Shown here: positions 33,326 to 41,977 of the stretch, in pieces
Position numbering within the stretch: the stretch's first letter is position 1
How the letters are laid out: each line of letters begins with the position of its first letter
From: Roseomonas sp.
GTDB taxonomy: Bacteria > Pseudomonadota > Alphaproteobacteria > Acetobacterales > Acetobacteraceae
NCBI GenBank assembly: GCA_020249145.1
Contig: JADCGF010000005.1
Span: 62,001-126,000, forward strand
Length of the DNA: 64,000 bases
Direction: 5' to 3'
The notes under the pieces: model-generated
What the model was told of the DNA's origin: nothing
What the model saw: the letters and a program-made list of their open reading frames with translations, nothing else
The model's database searches: none
Translations under genes and position numbers: made by a program

Positions 33326-34213
33326 ATGACCGACCAGATGCGCGTCTTTGACCGAGCCCTTGTCGCGCGCCGCCGCGCCCGCGCGGTGGCCAGCGTGGAC
33401 CAGGTGGCGCCGATTCTGGAGGATGCGGCGGATAGGCTGCTCGATCGGCTGGATGACACCACGCGGCGCTTCACCCGCGCGCTTGATCTGGGCGGGCGCG
33501 GCTTTGTGGCGCCGAAGCTTGCGGCGCGGGGGATACCCTTTGTGGTCTCGGCCGATCTGGCGCCGGGCATGGCCGCGCGGGGCGGGGGCTTGGCGGTGGC
33601 GGCGGATGAGGAATTTCTGCCCTTTGCGGAGGGCGCTTTCGATTTAATCGTCGCCTCCCTCTCGCTCCATTGGGTGAATGACCTGCCGGGGGCGCTGATC
33701 CAAATCCGCCGCGCGCTGGCCCCCGACGGGCTATTCCTGGCAAGCCTGCCCGGCCTGCCGAGCTTTGGCGCGCTGCGTTCAGCGCTGGCCGAGGCCGAGG
33801 CGGAATTGCGCGGCGGCATTTCGCCCCGCATCTCCCCCTTCCCGGAATTGCGCGATGGCGCGGCACTTTTGCAGCGCGCGGGCTTTGCGCTGCCGGTCGC
33901 GGATGCCGAGGATATGGCGCTCCGCTACAAATCCGCCTTCGGGATTTTCGCTGATCTCCGCGCGGCTGGTGAGGCGAATGCCGTGCTGGCGCGTGATGGT
34001 CGCACACCGCCGCGCGCGCTATTCCCCATGGCGGCGGCGCGGCTGGGCGGCGCCGAGGTTGACCTGCCGCTCAGGCTTTTGGTGCTGACGGGCTGGGCGC
34101 CCTCCCCCAGCCAGCAAAAGCCGGCGCGGCCTGGCAGTGCCACCGCGCGGCTCGCGGATGCCTTGGGTGCGGCGGAAATCAGCGCCGGCGAGAAAGCCGG
34201 CAAGCCACAGTGA
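33326..34213 (+). CDS. SAM-dependent methyltransferase-domain protein (NDUFAF5/BioC-like)
   Basis: The 295-residue protein starts MTDQMRVFDRALVARRRARA, the usual opening of alphaproteobacterial NDUFAF5 homologues. It has a class I SAM-binding fold: LDLGGRG near residue 49, the DLAPGM strand near 67, FDLIVASLSLHWVNDLPGAL near 105 and a post-fold insertion with the APDGLFLASLPG strand. In mitochondria NDUFAF5 hydroxylates an Arg of a complex I subunit. Its bacterial role is not settled, and a malonyl-ACP methyltransferase (BioC) activity is possible. It is divergent from the thiol dioxygenase gene, and the comF-grxC pair lies nearby, as often seen in this class. Confidence 0.78.
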   Translation: MTDQMRVFDRALVARRRARAVASVDQVAPILEDAADRLLDRLDDTTRRFTRALDLGGRGFVAPKLAARGIPFVVSADLAPGMAARGGGLAVAADEEFLPFAEGAFDLIVASLSLHWVNDLPGALIQIRRALAPDGLFLASLPGLPSFGALRSALAEAEAELRGGISPRISPFPELRDGAALLQRAGFALPVADAEDMALRYKSAFGIFADLRAAGEANAVLARDGRTPPRALFPMAAARLGGAEVDLPLRLLVLTGWAPSPSQQKPARPGSATARLADALGAAEISAGEKAGKPQ

Positions 34214-34278
34214 AGCCTTGCATCCTGCGGCACTGCGGCGCATTTTGGGCGCTTAACCTGCACGAGCCTTGAGACCCC

Positions 34279-35085
34279 ATGGAGCAGCAAGGCGGCGAAT
34301 CGCGCCGCATCACCATCCACAAGCCTGAGGATTTCGCGGCCATGCGCCGCGCGGGGCAGCTTGCGGCCGAAACCCTGGATATGATCACCGCCCATGTGCG
34401 CCCTGGGATTTCAACCGGGGAGATTGATCGGATCTGCCATGATTACATGGTGGACCGCGGCGCCATTCCGGCGACGCTTGGCTATCGGGGTTACTCGAAA
34501 TCTTCCTGCACTTCGGTCAATCACGTGGTTTGCCACGGCATTCCAGGGGATCGTGTGCTGGCGGATGGCGATATCATCAATATTGATGTCACCGTCATCC
34601 TGGATGGCTGGCATGGCGATACCAGCCGCATGTATGCAGCCGGTGAGCCATCCACCAAGGCCAAGCTGCTGATGGATGTGACTTACGACGCCATGATGAA
34701 GGGCATCGCCGCTATTCGCCCCGGGGCGACGCTTGGCGATATCGGGCACGCCATTCAGGTGCATGTGGAAAAGCATCGCTTCAGCGTGGTGCGCGATTTT
34801 TGCGGCCATGGTATTGGCCGGCACTTCCATGAACCGCCCAATATCCTGCATTTCGGCCGCCCCGGCGAAGGGCCGAAGCTGAAGCCCGGCATGTTCTTCA
34901 CTGTGGAGCCCATGGTGAATGCCGGCCGGCCCGAGGTGAAAATCCTGGATGATGGCTGGACCGCCGTAACGCGGGATCGGTCCCTTTCCGCCCAATTCGA
35001 ACATATGGTGGCGGTGACGGATAACGGGGTTGAGATTTTCACCCTTTCCCCGGCAGGCATGCACAAGCCGCCCTATAGCGTATGA
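34279..35085 (+). CDS. map: Type I methionine aminopeptidase
   Basis: The 268-residue protein removes the initiator Met from nascent proteins in the cytosol. The pita-bread fold ligands are visible: VNHVVCHGIPGDRVLADGDIINIDVTVILDGWHGDTSRMY (conserved His, two Asp ligands), GHGIGRHFHEPPNI (His ligand), FTVEPMVN (Glu ligand) and QFEHMVAVTDNG (Glu ligand). Length and motifs fit the E. coli enzyme, with no N-terminal zinc finger. Its TGA stop overlaps the ATG of the next gene (ATGA). Confidence 0.96.
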   Translation: MEQQGGESRRITIHKPEDFAAMRRAGQLAAETLDMITAHVRPGISTGEIDRICHDYMVDRGAIPATLGYRGYSKSSCTSVNHVVCHGIPGDRVLADGDIINIDVTVILDGWHGDTSRMYAAGEPSTKAKLLMDVTYDAMMKGIAAIRPGATLGDIGHAIQVHVEKHRFSVVRDFCGHGIGRHFHEPPNILHFGRPGEGPKLKPGMFFTVEPMVNAGRPEVKILDDGWTAVTRDRSLSAQFEHMVAVTDNGVEIFTLSPAGMHKPPYSV

Positions 35086-35480
35086 GCCTGGCGCTGCTGC
35101 TGGCCGCGCCCTGGCTGGTGCAGGTACATGTGGCTGCGGCGCTGGCGGCTATTGTGCTTGGCCTGGTGCAATTCATTGGCCATAAGGGCACTGCTGCCCA
35201 TCGGCTGCTTGGCTGGTGCTGGGTCGTGCTCCTGGCGGTTGTGGCGCTTTCTTCCTTCAGCATCACTGGGGTTGCCGGACCAGGGCGCTTCAGTTGGATT
35301 CATGGCATTTCGGCGATCACTATCTGCCTCTTGGCGGCCGCAGTGGTATCGGCGCGGCGGGGCCGGATAAGGCGGCATCGTAATTCTATGATCGGGCTCT
35401 ATCTGGGCGCCTTGCTGGTGACCGGTGCCTTTACCTTGCTGCCCGGCCGGATCATGGGTCGCGTTGTTTTTGGCTGGTAA
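35082..35480 (+). CDS. DUF2306-like four-helix membrane protein
   Basis: The 132-residue membrane protein has four hydrophobic segments (about residues 3-28, 40-60, 72-90, 102-120). Conserved His residues near the membrane faces (VQVHVAAALAAIVLGLVQF, KGTAAHRLLGW, WIHGISAI, RRHRNSMIGLY) recall DUF2306/DUF420-type proteins that may bind heme. The ATG overlaps the map stop by four bases, so it is translationally coupled to map. radC follows 68 bp later. No function is established. Confidence 0.7.
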   Translation: MSLALLLAAPWLVQVHVAAALAAIVLGLVQFIGHKGTAAHRLLGWCWVVLLAVVALSSFSITGVAGPGRFSWIHGISAITICLLAAAVVSARRGRIRRHRNSMIGLYLGALLVTGAFTLLPGRIMGRVVFGW

Positions 35481-35548
35481 ATTTCTACTATAGGTTTTAT
35501 TGATCCATTCGATTTCGCGCGCCTTTCAAGGCGCCAACGGGTTGGAAC

Positions 35549-36301
35549 ATGGCTATCCGCAAAACCAAGGGCCTCGCTGAGGCCGGCGCCCTGCCGGGGC
35601 TGGAGCTTGTCACCGATGAGGCTGAGGCACCCCCCGGCCATTTGGGGCATCGCGCCCGCATGCGCGAAAAGCTGCTGCGCGCCGGGCCGGATGCGCTGCT
35701 GGATCACGAATTACTGGAAATGGTGCTTTTCCTGGCGCTGCCCCGGCGCGACACCAAGCCCATCGCCCGCGCCTTGCTGGGGCGCTTTGGGTCCTTTGCC
35801 GGGGCTATCAGCGCCCCGGTGCAGGAACTTGGCAAGATCGAGGGCTTGGGGGAAGCAGGCATCGCCGCGCTGCGTTGCATTCAGGCCGCCGCGCTGCGGC
35901 TGGCGCGGGAAGAAGTGCGCGAAAGCCCCGTTTTGAATAATTGGGAAAAGCTGCTCGCCTATTTGAACGCGGTGTTGGCGCGGGAGCGGATCGAGCAATT
36001 CCGCATCCTATTCCTGGATGCCAAAAACCGCCTGATCGCTGATGAGGCGCAGGCCAAGGGCACGGTCAATCACACGCCCGTCTATCCGCGCGAAGTGGTG
36101 CGCCGCGCCTTGGAATTACAGGCAACAGCACTAATCCTGGTGCATAACCACCCATCGGGCGATCCCTCACCGTCTCGCGCCGATGTGGAAATGACGCGAG
36201 AGGTCGGCCAGGCCGCGACCACGCTTGGCATTGTGCTGCATGACCATTTGATCATCGGCAATGGCCGGCATTATTCCTTCCGGCGCGAAGGGCATCTTTG
36301 A
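35549..36301 (+). CDS. radC: RadC-family JAB-domain protein
   Basis: The 250-residue protein has an N-terminal helix-hairpin-helix region (ALPRRDTKPIARALLGRFGSFAGAIS, IEGLGEAGIAAL) and a C-terminal JAB/MPN metalloprotease-like domain. The zinc motif HNHPSGDPSPSRAD is near residue 195, with an EAQAKGTVNHTPVYPRE Glu strand before it. The name RadC is historical; its role in DNA repair is not supported, and a nuclease or deubiquitinase-like activity has been suggested. The map-radC proximity is common in alphaproteobacteria. Confidence 0.92.
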   Translation: MAIRKTKGLAEAGALPGLELVTDEAEAPPGHLGHRARMREKLLRAGPDALLDHELLEMVLFLALPRRDTKPIARALLGRFGSFAGAISAPVQELGKIEGLGEAGIAALRCIQAAALRLAREEVRESPVLNNWEKLLAYLNAVLARERIEQFRILFLDAKNRLIADEAQAKGTVNHTPVYPREVVRRALELQATALILVHNHPSGDPSPSRADVEMTREVGQAATTLGIVLHDHLIIGNGRHYSFRREGHL

Positions 36302-36360
36302 CCCTGCCCCGGCCATAGGCACCCATGGCAAGGCGCGCGAAGCCTGATAGGGTTGCCCGC

Positions 36361-37161
36361 ATGACCATGACCTATCGGGTGGAGGCCTATAACCTCTCCC
36401 ACGCTTCCGAAAATCGCATTCATGATGATGCGACGGCACAACGCTTTGGCTTTACCGGCGGGCTGGTGCCGGGGGTGGAGGTTTTCGCTTATTGCTGCCA
36501 CCCGCCTGTGGAAAAATGGGGCCGCGATTTTCTGAGCCGGGGAGAAGTTTCGGCGGGCTTCCAAAAGCCCATTTATGATGGCCGCATCGCGACCGTCACC
36601 GCGACGCCGGAAGCGGATGGGCTTGCGCTGAGAGTGGAAAGCGAAGGCGTTGCCTGTGCGGCCGGTTTTGCGCGGCTGCCAGAAGCAACACCGGACAGGG
36701 TTTCCCTGGCGGAATGGCCCGTCGCGTCACCACCTGAAACACGCCCGAACGCCAGTGATGAAAGCCTGGCGCCTGGGCTTTGGCTTGGCACGCACGCCTT
36801 GGCGCTGACGCCGCAGGTCTTGGCCGATTACCTGCGTGATGTGCGTGAAGCAGCACCGCTTTACGCCGAACATGGCATTGCCCATCCGGGCTTGGTGCTG
36901 CGCATGTGCAATTGGCTACTCACGCAAAATATCGTGCTGGGGCCATGGATTCATATTGGCAGCAAGTTACGCTTTCACAGCGAAGCGCGGCTTGGTGAAG
37001 CGCTATCCGCGCGCGGACGCATCACCGCCAATATTGACCGCAAGGGGCATCGGATTGTGACGATTGATGCGCTGGTGCTGGCGGATGGCGCACGCCCTGT
37101 GGCAAGCGTGACGCATGACGCCATATGGCGCCCGCGTCAGGTGGCGGAGGCTGAGGGATGA
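36361..37161 (+). CDS. Hotdog/MaoC-like dehydratase-fold protein
   Basis: The 266-residue protein looks like a double hotdog. The N-terminal half carries AYNLSHASENRIHDDATAQRFGFTGGLVPGVEVFAYCCHPP, reminiscent of MaoC/hotdog dehydratases with the G-x-x-x-P-G loop, and the C-terminal half has WIHIGSKLRFHSEARLGEALSARGRI. No classical D-H-N thioesterase triad is recognised. ATG 36361 is chosen; ATG 36325 would add a basic leader. An acyl-CoA dehydratase or thioesterase activity is plausible but not shown. Confidence 0.55.
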   Translation: MTMTYRVEAYNLSHASENRIHDDATAQRFGFTGGLVPGVEVFAYCCHPPVEKWGRDFLSRGEVSAGFQKPIYDGRIATVTATPEADGLALRVESEGVACAAGFARLPEATPDRVSLAEWPVASPPETRPNASDESLAPGLWLGTHALALTPQVLADYLRDVREAAPLYAEHGIAHPGLVLRMCNWLLTQNIVLGPWIHIGSKLRFHSEARLGEALSARGRITANIDRKGHRIVTIDALVLADGARPVASVTHDAIWRPRQVAEAEG

Positions 37162-37251
37162 GCTTCGGAGTGCGCGAACGTAAACTGTGAACTTGGAAAA
37201 GTCGCCTTCAAATGCAGCGTGGGTTTGTACTTTAAAATGCCCAAGCTTGGC

Positions 37252-38502
37252 TCAATTCACGGAAGCCAAAGGGTGATCAATGGCCAATTCTACTCCCGCC
37301 TCCTCGGCCTTCAAGCGAACATACCCTCGAAGCATGCTCTCTCTAAATTTATACCACCCCTGTCGAGATCCGATTAGCACCTCGCCGTGTGCAGGCTTCT
37401 TCAACGCATTAAGCCGTTGATTGAATCTCTCACGATCTAGCGCCGTTCGATCCGGGATCCGAAGGCCCTCATAGTACTTAAAAATATCGGCGCTTCTTCT
37501 CTCAAGTAATGGATGCCCAGCCGCAGCCCAAAGCACGTGTTCATAATCGCTGTTGTATTTCTTGGTTGCCTTATCATACATGGATTTTAGGTAAGGATCG
37601 ATGGACCTAACAGAAGACTCAATTGCTTTCTTATAATGCATAAGCGAAGACACCGTAATCTTCTTCTCGTCTTCAAACATCGCCCAAAACATTTTTTCAC
37701 AAATCAAATGAACGTAATGAGGAAATCCATCACTAATCTGACTAATCCGAATCTTCGAATTATGCTCAATCTCGACCCCGAAGGCCTCCTCCACCCCTGC
37801 GATGATTTCAAGTCGAGAAGCGAGGTTCAAAGTTCGCAATTCGACGGCTTGCAAATAACGCGGCGCTGATGGGTGGTCGCCAAGCAAGCTGGTTATAGAT
37901 TCGCCAATTCCGCAAAAAATGACTCGCAGGTTTATCTCTTGATCTGACAACTGTTTGATAAGGTCTCCAAATAGCTTTCTGTCCTCCTCGTTCTCCAGCA
38001 ATTCGAATTCGTCAAAAACACAAATTCTTCTATCTTGTTTTTCTGGACAGCACTCGCGAAGTGCGTTGATGATTTCGTTAAGAGACTTAAGTTCGTTAAA
38101 TCGCCCAAAGTCGCTTGCCCCCCCAACCTCCCCGCCAGCAAAAGGCGGACTTACTCGTACCTTGTTATTCTTGCTCTCCTTTACTACGAAAGGGCTACGA
38201 CCAGCTAGCTGAGAGATAAGATCATTCACTATAGAGAGGAAAGTCGCCCGGCAGGATAAAAAGATCGGCTTGTCGCTTGAGCTTGCGTGCTCATAAGCGG
38301 CAGTTTGAGCTAACGAAGTTTTACCAACACCGCGGTCTCCATAGATGAAAACTTGCCGCCCATTTTGAACAAATGCTTGACGGATTTCCTCAAGATTTTG
38401 TTGCCGACCTCTCAATAACTCGGCGGACCGAATAGGTTCGGAAGGCGACAGCATATGGCGAAGCGTTGTCTCGAATTTTGGACGGTCGAATCCGATAATC
38501 AT
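37252..38502 (-). CDS. AAA+ ATPase (Orc1/Cdc6-like P-loop), low-GC island
   Basis: The 416-residue protein has a Walker A GDRGVGKTS near residues 55-63, Walker B ICVFDEFELL near 165, a sensor-like VIFCGIGES near 195 and an arginine-containing ISDGFPHYVHLICEK segment near 258, consistent with an AAA16/Orc1-type STAND-like ATPase. The C-terminal 130 residues (from about 300) form an unrecognised helical domain. Base composition is much more AT-rich than both neighbours, it has no partner gene, and it sits between a hotdog gene and a lipocalin gene, so it was probably acquired alone. A role in defence or regulation is only a guess. Confidence 0.72.
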   Translation of the reverse strand: MIIGFDRPKFETTLRHMLSPSEPIRSAELLRGRQQNLEEIRQAFVQNGRQVFIYGDRGVGKTSLAQTAAYEHASSSDKPIFLSCRATFLSIVNDLISQLAGRSPFVVKESKNNKVRVSPPFAGGEVGGASDFGRFNELKSLNEIINALRECCPEKQDRRICVFDEFELLENEEDRKLFGDLIKQLSDQEINLRVIFCGIGESITSLLGDHPSAPRYLQAVELRTLNLASRLEIIAGVEEAFGVEIEHNSKIRISQISDGFPHYVHLICEKMFWAMFEDEKKITVSSLMHYKKAIESSVRSIDPYLKSMYDKATKKYNSDYEHVLWAAAGHPLLERRSADIFKYYEGLRIPDRTALDRERFNQRLNALKKPAHGEVLIGSRQGWYKFRESMLRGYVRLKAEEAGVELAIDHPLASVN

Positions 38503-38559
38503 AATTAGAAGGTAGACGCCTCATTGATGTTTGTCATCAGGAAATCCCAAGTGCCTCAG

Positions 38560-39087
38560 CTATGGCTGCACCGTGCGCTGCAACCTCTCCACCGCAAACC
38601 CTTCCCGCCGCGCAATCGCCACCGCCGCCGCGTAATCCGCTTCCGCCATCACTGGCGTACGCGACAGCACCCAAAGGTAATCGCGCCGCGGCGCGCCCAC
38701 CACGGCCCAGCGGTAATCAGGATCAAGCCCAATAATCCAGTAATCGCCAAAGAAGGGCCAGAAGAAGCTGACGCGCAGCCGGTCATTCCCTGGGCTTGCG
38801 CTGCGCGCAATGGCGGTTGCGTTGCGCATCGCCCCATCGGCAGCGGCATTGCGGCAGCGATTGACCACATCCACCGCACCATCGGAGCGGAGCGTATATT
38901 GTGCCGTCACAGCTTCACAGCGCACACGGCTGCTATCCTGAAAACTGGTCGGGAAGCGCGCGGCCTCATGCCAAAGCCCGGCATAGCGGGCGAGGTCCAC
39001 CTGCCCCACAGTGGCGGGCGTATTCGGCCCAGGCTGGGTGGCGCAAGCACCAAGTGCCAGCAAGGCAAGAAGCAGAAAACCGCGCAT
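38560..39087 (-). CDS. Lipocalin-family outer-membrane lipoprotein (Blc-like)
   Basis: The 175-residue protein begins with a lipoprotein signal (MRGFLLLALLALGAC, lipobox LGAC with the lipidated Cys near residue 15). It continues with the bacterial lipocalin signature VDLARYAGLWHEAARFP near 29-45 (G-x-W motif) and YWIIGLDPDYRWAVVG near 110, as in Blc. It probably binds lipids or other hydrophobic ligands at the envelope. The GC-rich composition matches the core genome. It starts one base after the stop of the deacetylase-family gene upstream on the same strand, implying co-transcription. Confidence 0.88.
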   Translation of the reverse strand: MRGFLLLALLALGACATQPGPNTPATVGQVDLARYAGLWHEAARFPTSFQDSSRVRCEAVTAQYTLRSDGAVDVVNRCRNAAADGAMRNATAIARSASPGNDRLRVSFFWPFFGDYWIIGLDPDYRWAVVGAPRRDYLWVLSRTPVMAEADYAAAVAIARREGFAVERLQRTVQP

Positions 39088-39088
39088 C

Positions 39089-39982
39089 TTATTCCCCCGG
39101 AATGCTGCCCTTGGGCAGCGTCAGAACGTGATCATAAATCGCCCCGGCGGTGGTGATCCAGATATCACCACGCCGCGCCGCGATATGCGCCAGCGCGCGC
39201 CGCAAATGGCGCAGCCGATAGGGCTGACCCACCAGATAGGGATGCAACGCAATCCCCATCACTTGCGGCTTGCCATCGGCGATCTGCCGGCGCCTTTCCT
39301 CAAAATCATCAATGACCATATCAGCAAAATACGCCGCACCATCCTTGCGCCCGACGATGGAGGGAATGTCATTCACCTCCTGCGGATAGGGAATGGCGAG
39401 CAGCTTGCCAGCGCGGGTTTTCATCCAGATCGGCGCATCATCCGCGCACCAATTGAGCGTGTAGCGATACCCCGCTTCCATCAGCAGATCAGGCGTTGTT
39501 TTGCTTTCCGCAATCCAGGGCGAAAGCCAGCCGCGCGGCGCTTTGCCTTCATGTTTGGTGATGGCGGCGGTGCTTTTAGCGATCAGCGCGGCTTCCTCGG
39601 CTTCCGGCAGAATGGATTGGCGTTCCGAATTGCTCCGCCCATGGCCTGCGAATTCATCACCTCGCGCGCGATGCGCAGCGACCAATTCGAGTGCGTAATC
39701 ATACATGGCGCTATTCAGCAGTACCGTCGCCGGCATCTGCATTTCATCAAACAGTTCAAGCAGCCGCCAGGCACCAACGCGATTCCCGTAATCCCGCCAC
39801 GCATAATTCAGTACGTCGGGCTGCGGCCCACCGGGCGCCAATTCCGCACCCAAGCCTTCGCCAAAGGCGAAGTGTTCCAGATTGAGGCCAAGATAAACAG
39901 CAAGCTTCGCCCCGCCTGGCCAGTCATAGGACGCGCGGTCCCGCCAGGGGTGATAGGTGTAGCGTCCGTGGCTTGGCAGCAT
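39089..39982 (-). CDS. Polysaccharide deacetylase-family (PuuE allantoinase-like) hydrolase
   Basis: The 297-residue protein has the NodB-type barrel, but the first motif, normally with Asp, reads GLNLEHFAFGEG. The GHGRSNSERQSILPEAEE segment near residue 120 holds the His expected at the second motif, followed by RGWLSPWIAESKTTPDLL and a C-terminal GIALHPYLVGQPYRL His motif. This altered set is like the cytosolic PuuE branch, which works on cyclic amides such as allantoin. No signal peptide. AAAGGAT precedes the ATG at 39982. It runs directly into the lipocalin gene. Whether it hydrolyses allantoin or another cyclic amide is unknown. Confidence 0.75.
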   Translation of the reverse strand: MLPSHGRYTYHPWRDRASYDWPGGAKLAVYLGLNLEHFAFGEGLGAELAPGGPQPDVLNYAWRDYGNRVGAWRLLELFDEMQMPATVLLNSAMYDYALELVAAHRARGDEFAGHGRSNSERQSILPEAEEAALIAKSTAAITKHEGKAPRGWLSPWIAESKTTPDLLMEAGYRYTLNWCADDAPIWMKTRAGKLLAIPYPQEVNDIPSIVGRKDGAAYFADMVIDDFEERRRQIADGKPQVMGIALHPYLVGQPYRLRHLRRALAHIAARRGDIWITTAGAIYDHVLTLPKGSIPGE

Positions 39983-40097
39983 TGCAGTGATCCTTTCGCG
40001 ACCTTCTTTGGGGGCGCGGGCCGGCTTCGGCAAGGGCTCGGGGCTTGCCTGCCGGACCGCACCGGGCCAGCCTTCAGCCTGACCAAGGGAGGATCAC

Positions 40098-40949
40098 ATG
40101 AAAATCGGCGCTGCGATGTTCTTCACCGATTATTCCATGTCGCCCGGCGAATTGGCCGTGGCCTTGGAAGAACGCGGTTTTGACAGTCTCTGGGCGCCGG
40201 AACATTCGCATATTCCGCTGGCGCGCACCGCTTCCTATCCGGGCGGCGGCGCCTTGCCGCGCGAGTATTATGAAGTGATGGACCCTTTCGTGACACTAAC
40301 CGCCGCCGCAGCCGCCACCAAGAAATTGCTGGTAGGCACAGGCATTTGCCTGGTGGTGCAGCGCGACCCGATCCAGACCGCCAAGGCGGTTGCAACGATT
40401 GATCATATCTCCGGCGGGCGCTTTCTGTTTGGCGTCGGCAATGGTTGGAACCAGGATGAGATTGAGAACCACGGCACCGTCTTCGCCTCGCGCCATAAGC
40501 TGGCGCGCGAACGCATTGAGGCGATGAAGGCAATCTGGACTGAGGCTCAGCCAAGCTATAGCGGCGAATTCGTCAATTTCACGCCGATGGAAACCGGCCC
40601 GAAGCCGCTGCAAAAACCGCATCCACCGATCATTGTGGGTGGCGCCTTCCCCTGGGGTGCGAAGCGCGCGGTGCGCTATGGCGATGGCTGGATGCCGCAT
40701 CGTGTGCGCAAGCACTATGCCGATGTGGGTGCGTTGATCCCGCAATTCCGCCAATTGGTGGCCGAAGCCGGGCGTCGCGATGAGGATTTGCCCATCACCA
40801 TCTGGGGCGTGAAGGAAGACCGCGACGCGCTGCTGGCAGACCGGGACCTTGGCGTGGCGCGCGTGGTCCTCAGCCTTGCTTCAGCCAAGCGCGATGAAAT
40901 CTTGCCAGAATTGGACCGCTGGGCGGCGCTGATCCGCGCTTTGAATTAA
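40098..40949 (+). CDS. LLM-class F420-dependent oxidoreductase (TIGR03619-like)
   Basis: The 283-residue luciferase-like TIM-barrel protein shows ALEERGFDSLWAPEHSHIP near the N-terminus, DPFVTLTAAAAATKKLLVGTGICLV near residue 57, TAKAVATIDHISGGRFLFGVGNGWNQDEIENHG near 97 and KPHPPIIVGGAFPWGAKRAVRYGDGWMP near 175. This branch typically uses coenzyme F420. The ATG has a strong GGGAGGATCAC site. It is convergent with a second LLM gene with a 4-base overlap at the ends. It lies at the edge of the F420 biosynthetic locus, which supports cofactor assignment; the substrate is unknown. Confidence 0.85.
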   Translation: MKIGAAMFFTDYSMSPGELAVALEERGFDSLWAPEHSHIPLARTASYPGGGALPREYYEVMDPFVTLTAAAAATKKLLVGTGICLVVQRDPIQTAKAVATIDHISGGRFLFGVGNGWNQDEIENHGTVFASRHKLARERIEAMKAIWTEAQPSYSGEFVNFTPMETGPKPLQKPHPPIIVGGAFPWGAKRAVRYGDGWMPHRVRKHYADVGALIPQFRQLVAEAGRRDEDLPITIWGVKEDRDALLADRDLGVARVVLSLASAKRDEILPELDRWAALIRALN

Positions 40950-41974
40950 AGCACCGTCTCGGCTGCCAGGCGCAGCGCTTCCTGCGTGGCACCCGTCAGC
41001 ACCAGCGTATTCAGCTTGCCCTCACGCGCCGCTGCCTGCCAATCGCGCAAGCGGGCGCGCACGCGATCCGCGGGACCAACCAAGGCGATTTCATCCACCA
41101 GCGCATCCGGCACGGCGGCAAGCGCTTCCTTCCGATGCCCGGCCAGAAACGCCTTTTGGATCGCCGCCGCAGCATCGGGAAACCCAAGGCGCTTGCAGTA
41201 ATCATTGTAGAAATTTTTGCCGACGGCACCCATGCCGCCGATGTAAAGCGCCAGCTCTGGCTTCACCGCATCACGGCAGGCTTGCAGATCATCGCCGATC
41301 CTGATCTTCGTATAGGGCGCGATATCGAAATCATTCAGACTGCGCGGCGTGACGGCCTTTGCCATGCCTTCGAGCGTTGGCTTCACCACCAGATCAGCTT
41401 TCTCCGGCGACATGAAAATCGGCAAATTGCCATCGGCGATTTCGCCTGCCAGCCGCATGCCGCCCGGCGTGATGGACGCACAGTAAAAGCGCATCGGCTT
41501 GCCATGCAAAATGCTCTTCAGCGGTTTACCGAGTCCCGTCGCATCCGGCCCGTCATAGGGGATGCGATAATGCGTGCCCTGATATTCCACAGGCCTTTCG
41601 CGCGCGATGATGGCGCGCATGATGTCAATATACTCGCGCGTGCGTAGAATAGGGCTGCCATAGGGTTGCCCATGCCAGCCTTCCACCACCTGCGGCCCGG
41701 AAGGGCCAACGCCGCATAGAAACCGATCACCCGATAAGGATTGCAGCGTAAGCGCAGTAGAAGCCGCGCAGGCGGGGCTGCGCGCTGGCATCTGCATAAT
41801 GCCCGTGCCAGCCTTGATTTTTGTGGTTTGCGCCAGCACCCAGGTGATGGGTGTGACCGCATCCGTCCCGTAGCTTTCCCCGCACCACACCATACTGAAG
41901 CCAAGCCTTTCGGCTTCCAGCACCAACGCCACATCAATGGTGCCGGTCATGCCAAGCGTCATGCCAAGGCGCAT
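40946..41974 (-). CDS. LLM-class flavin/F420-dependent oxidoreductase
   Basis: The 342-residue luciferase-like protein starts MRLGMTLGMTGTIDVALVLEAERLGFSMVWCGESYGTDA, with ITWVLAQTTKIKAGTGIMQMPARSP near residue 43 and LTLQSLSGDRFLCGVGPSGPQVVEGWHG near 75, as in F420-dependent methylene-H4MPT reductase-like (Mer-type) LLM proteins. AAAGGATC precedes the ATG. It follows another LLM gene (stop-to-start gap 3 bp) on the minus strand, so the two are co-transcribed. The reaction could be a hydride transfer with F420H2; the substrate is unknown. Confidence 0.85.
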   Translation of the reverse strand: MRLGMTLGMTGTIDVALVLEAERLGFSMVWCGESYGTDAVTPITWVLAQTTKIKAGTGIMQMPARSPACAASTALTLQSLSGDRFLCGVGPSGPQVVEGWHGQPYGSPILRTREYIDIMRAIIARERPVEYQGTHYRIPYDGPDATGLGKPLKSILHGKPMRFYCASITPGGMRLAGEIADGNLPIFMSPEKADLVVKPTLEGMAKAVTPRSLNDFDIAPYTKIRIGDDLQACRDAVKPELALYIGGMGAVGKNFYNDYCKRLGFPDAAAAIQKAFLAGHRKEALAAVPDALVDEIALVGPADRVRARLRDWQAAAREGKLNTLVLTGATQEALRLAAETVL

Positions 41975-41977
41975 GGT

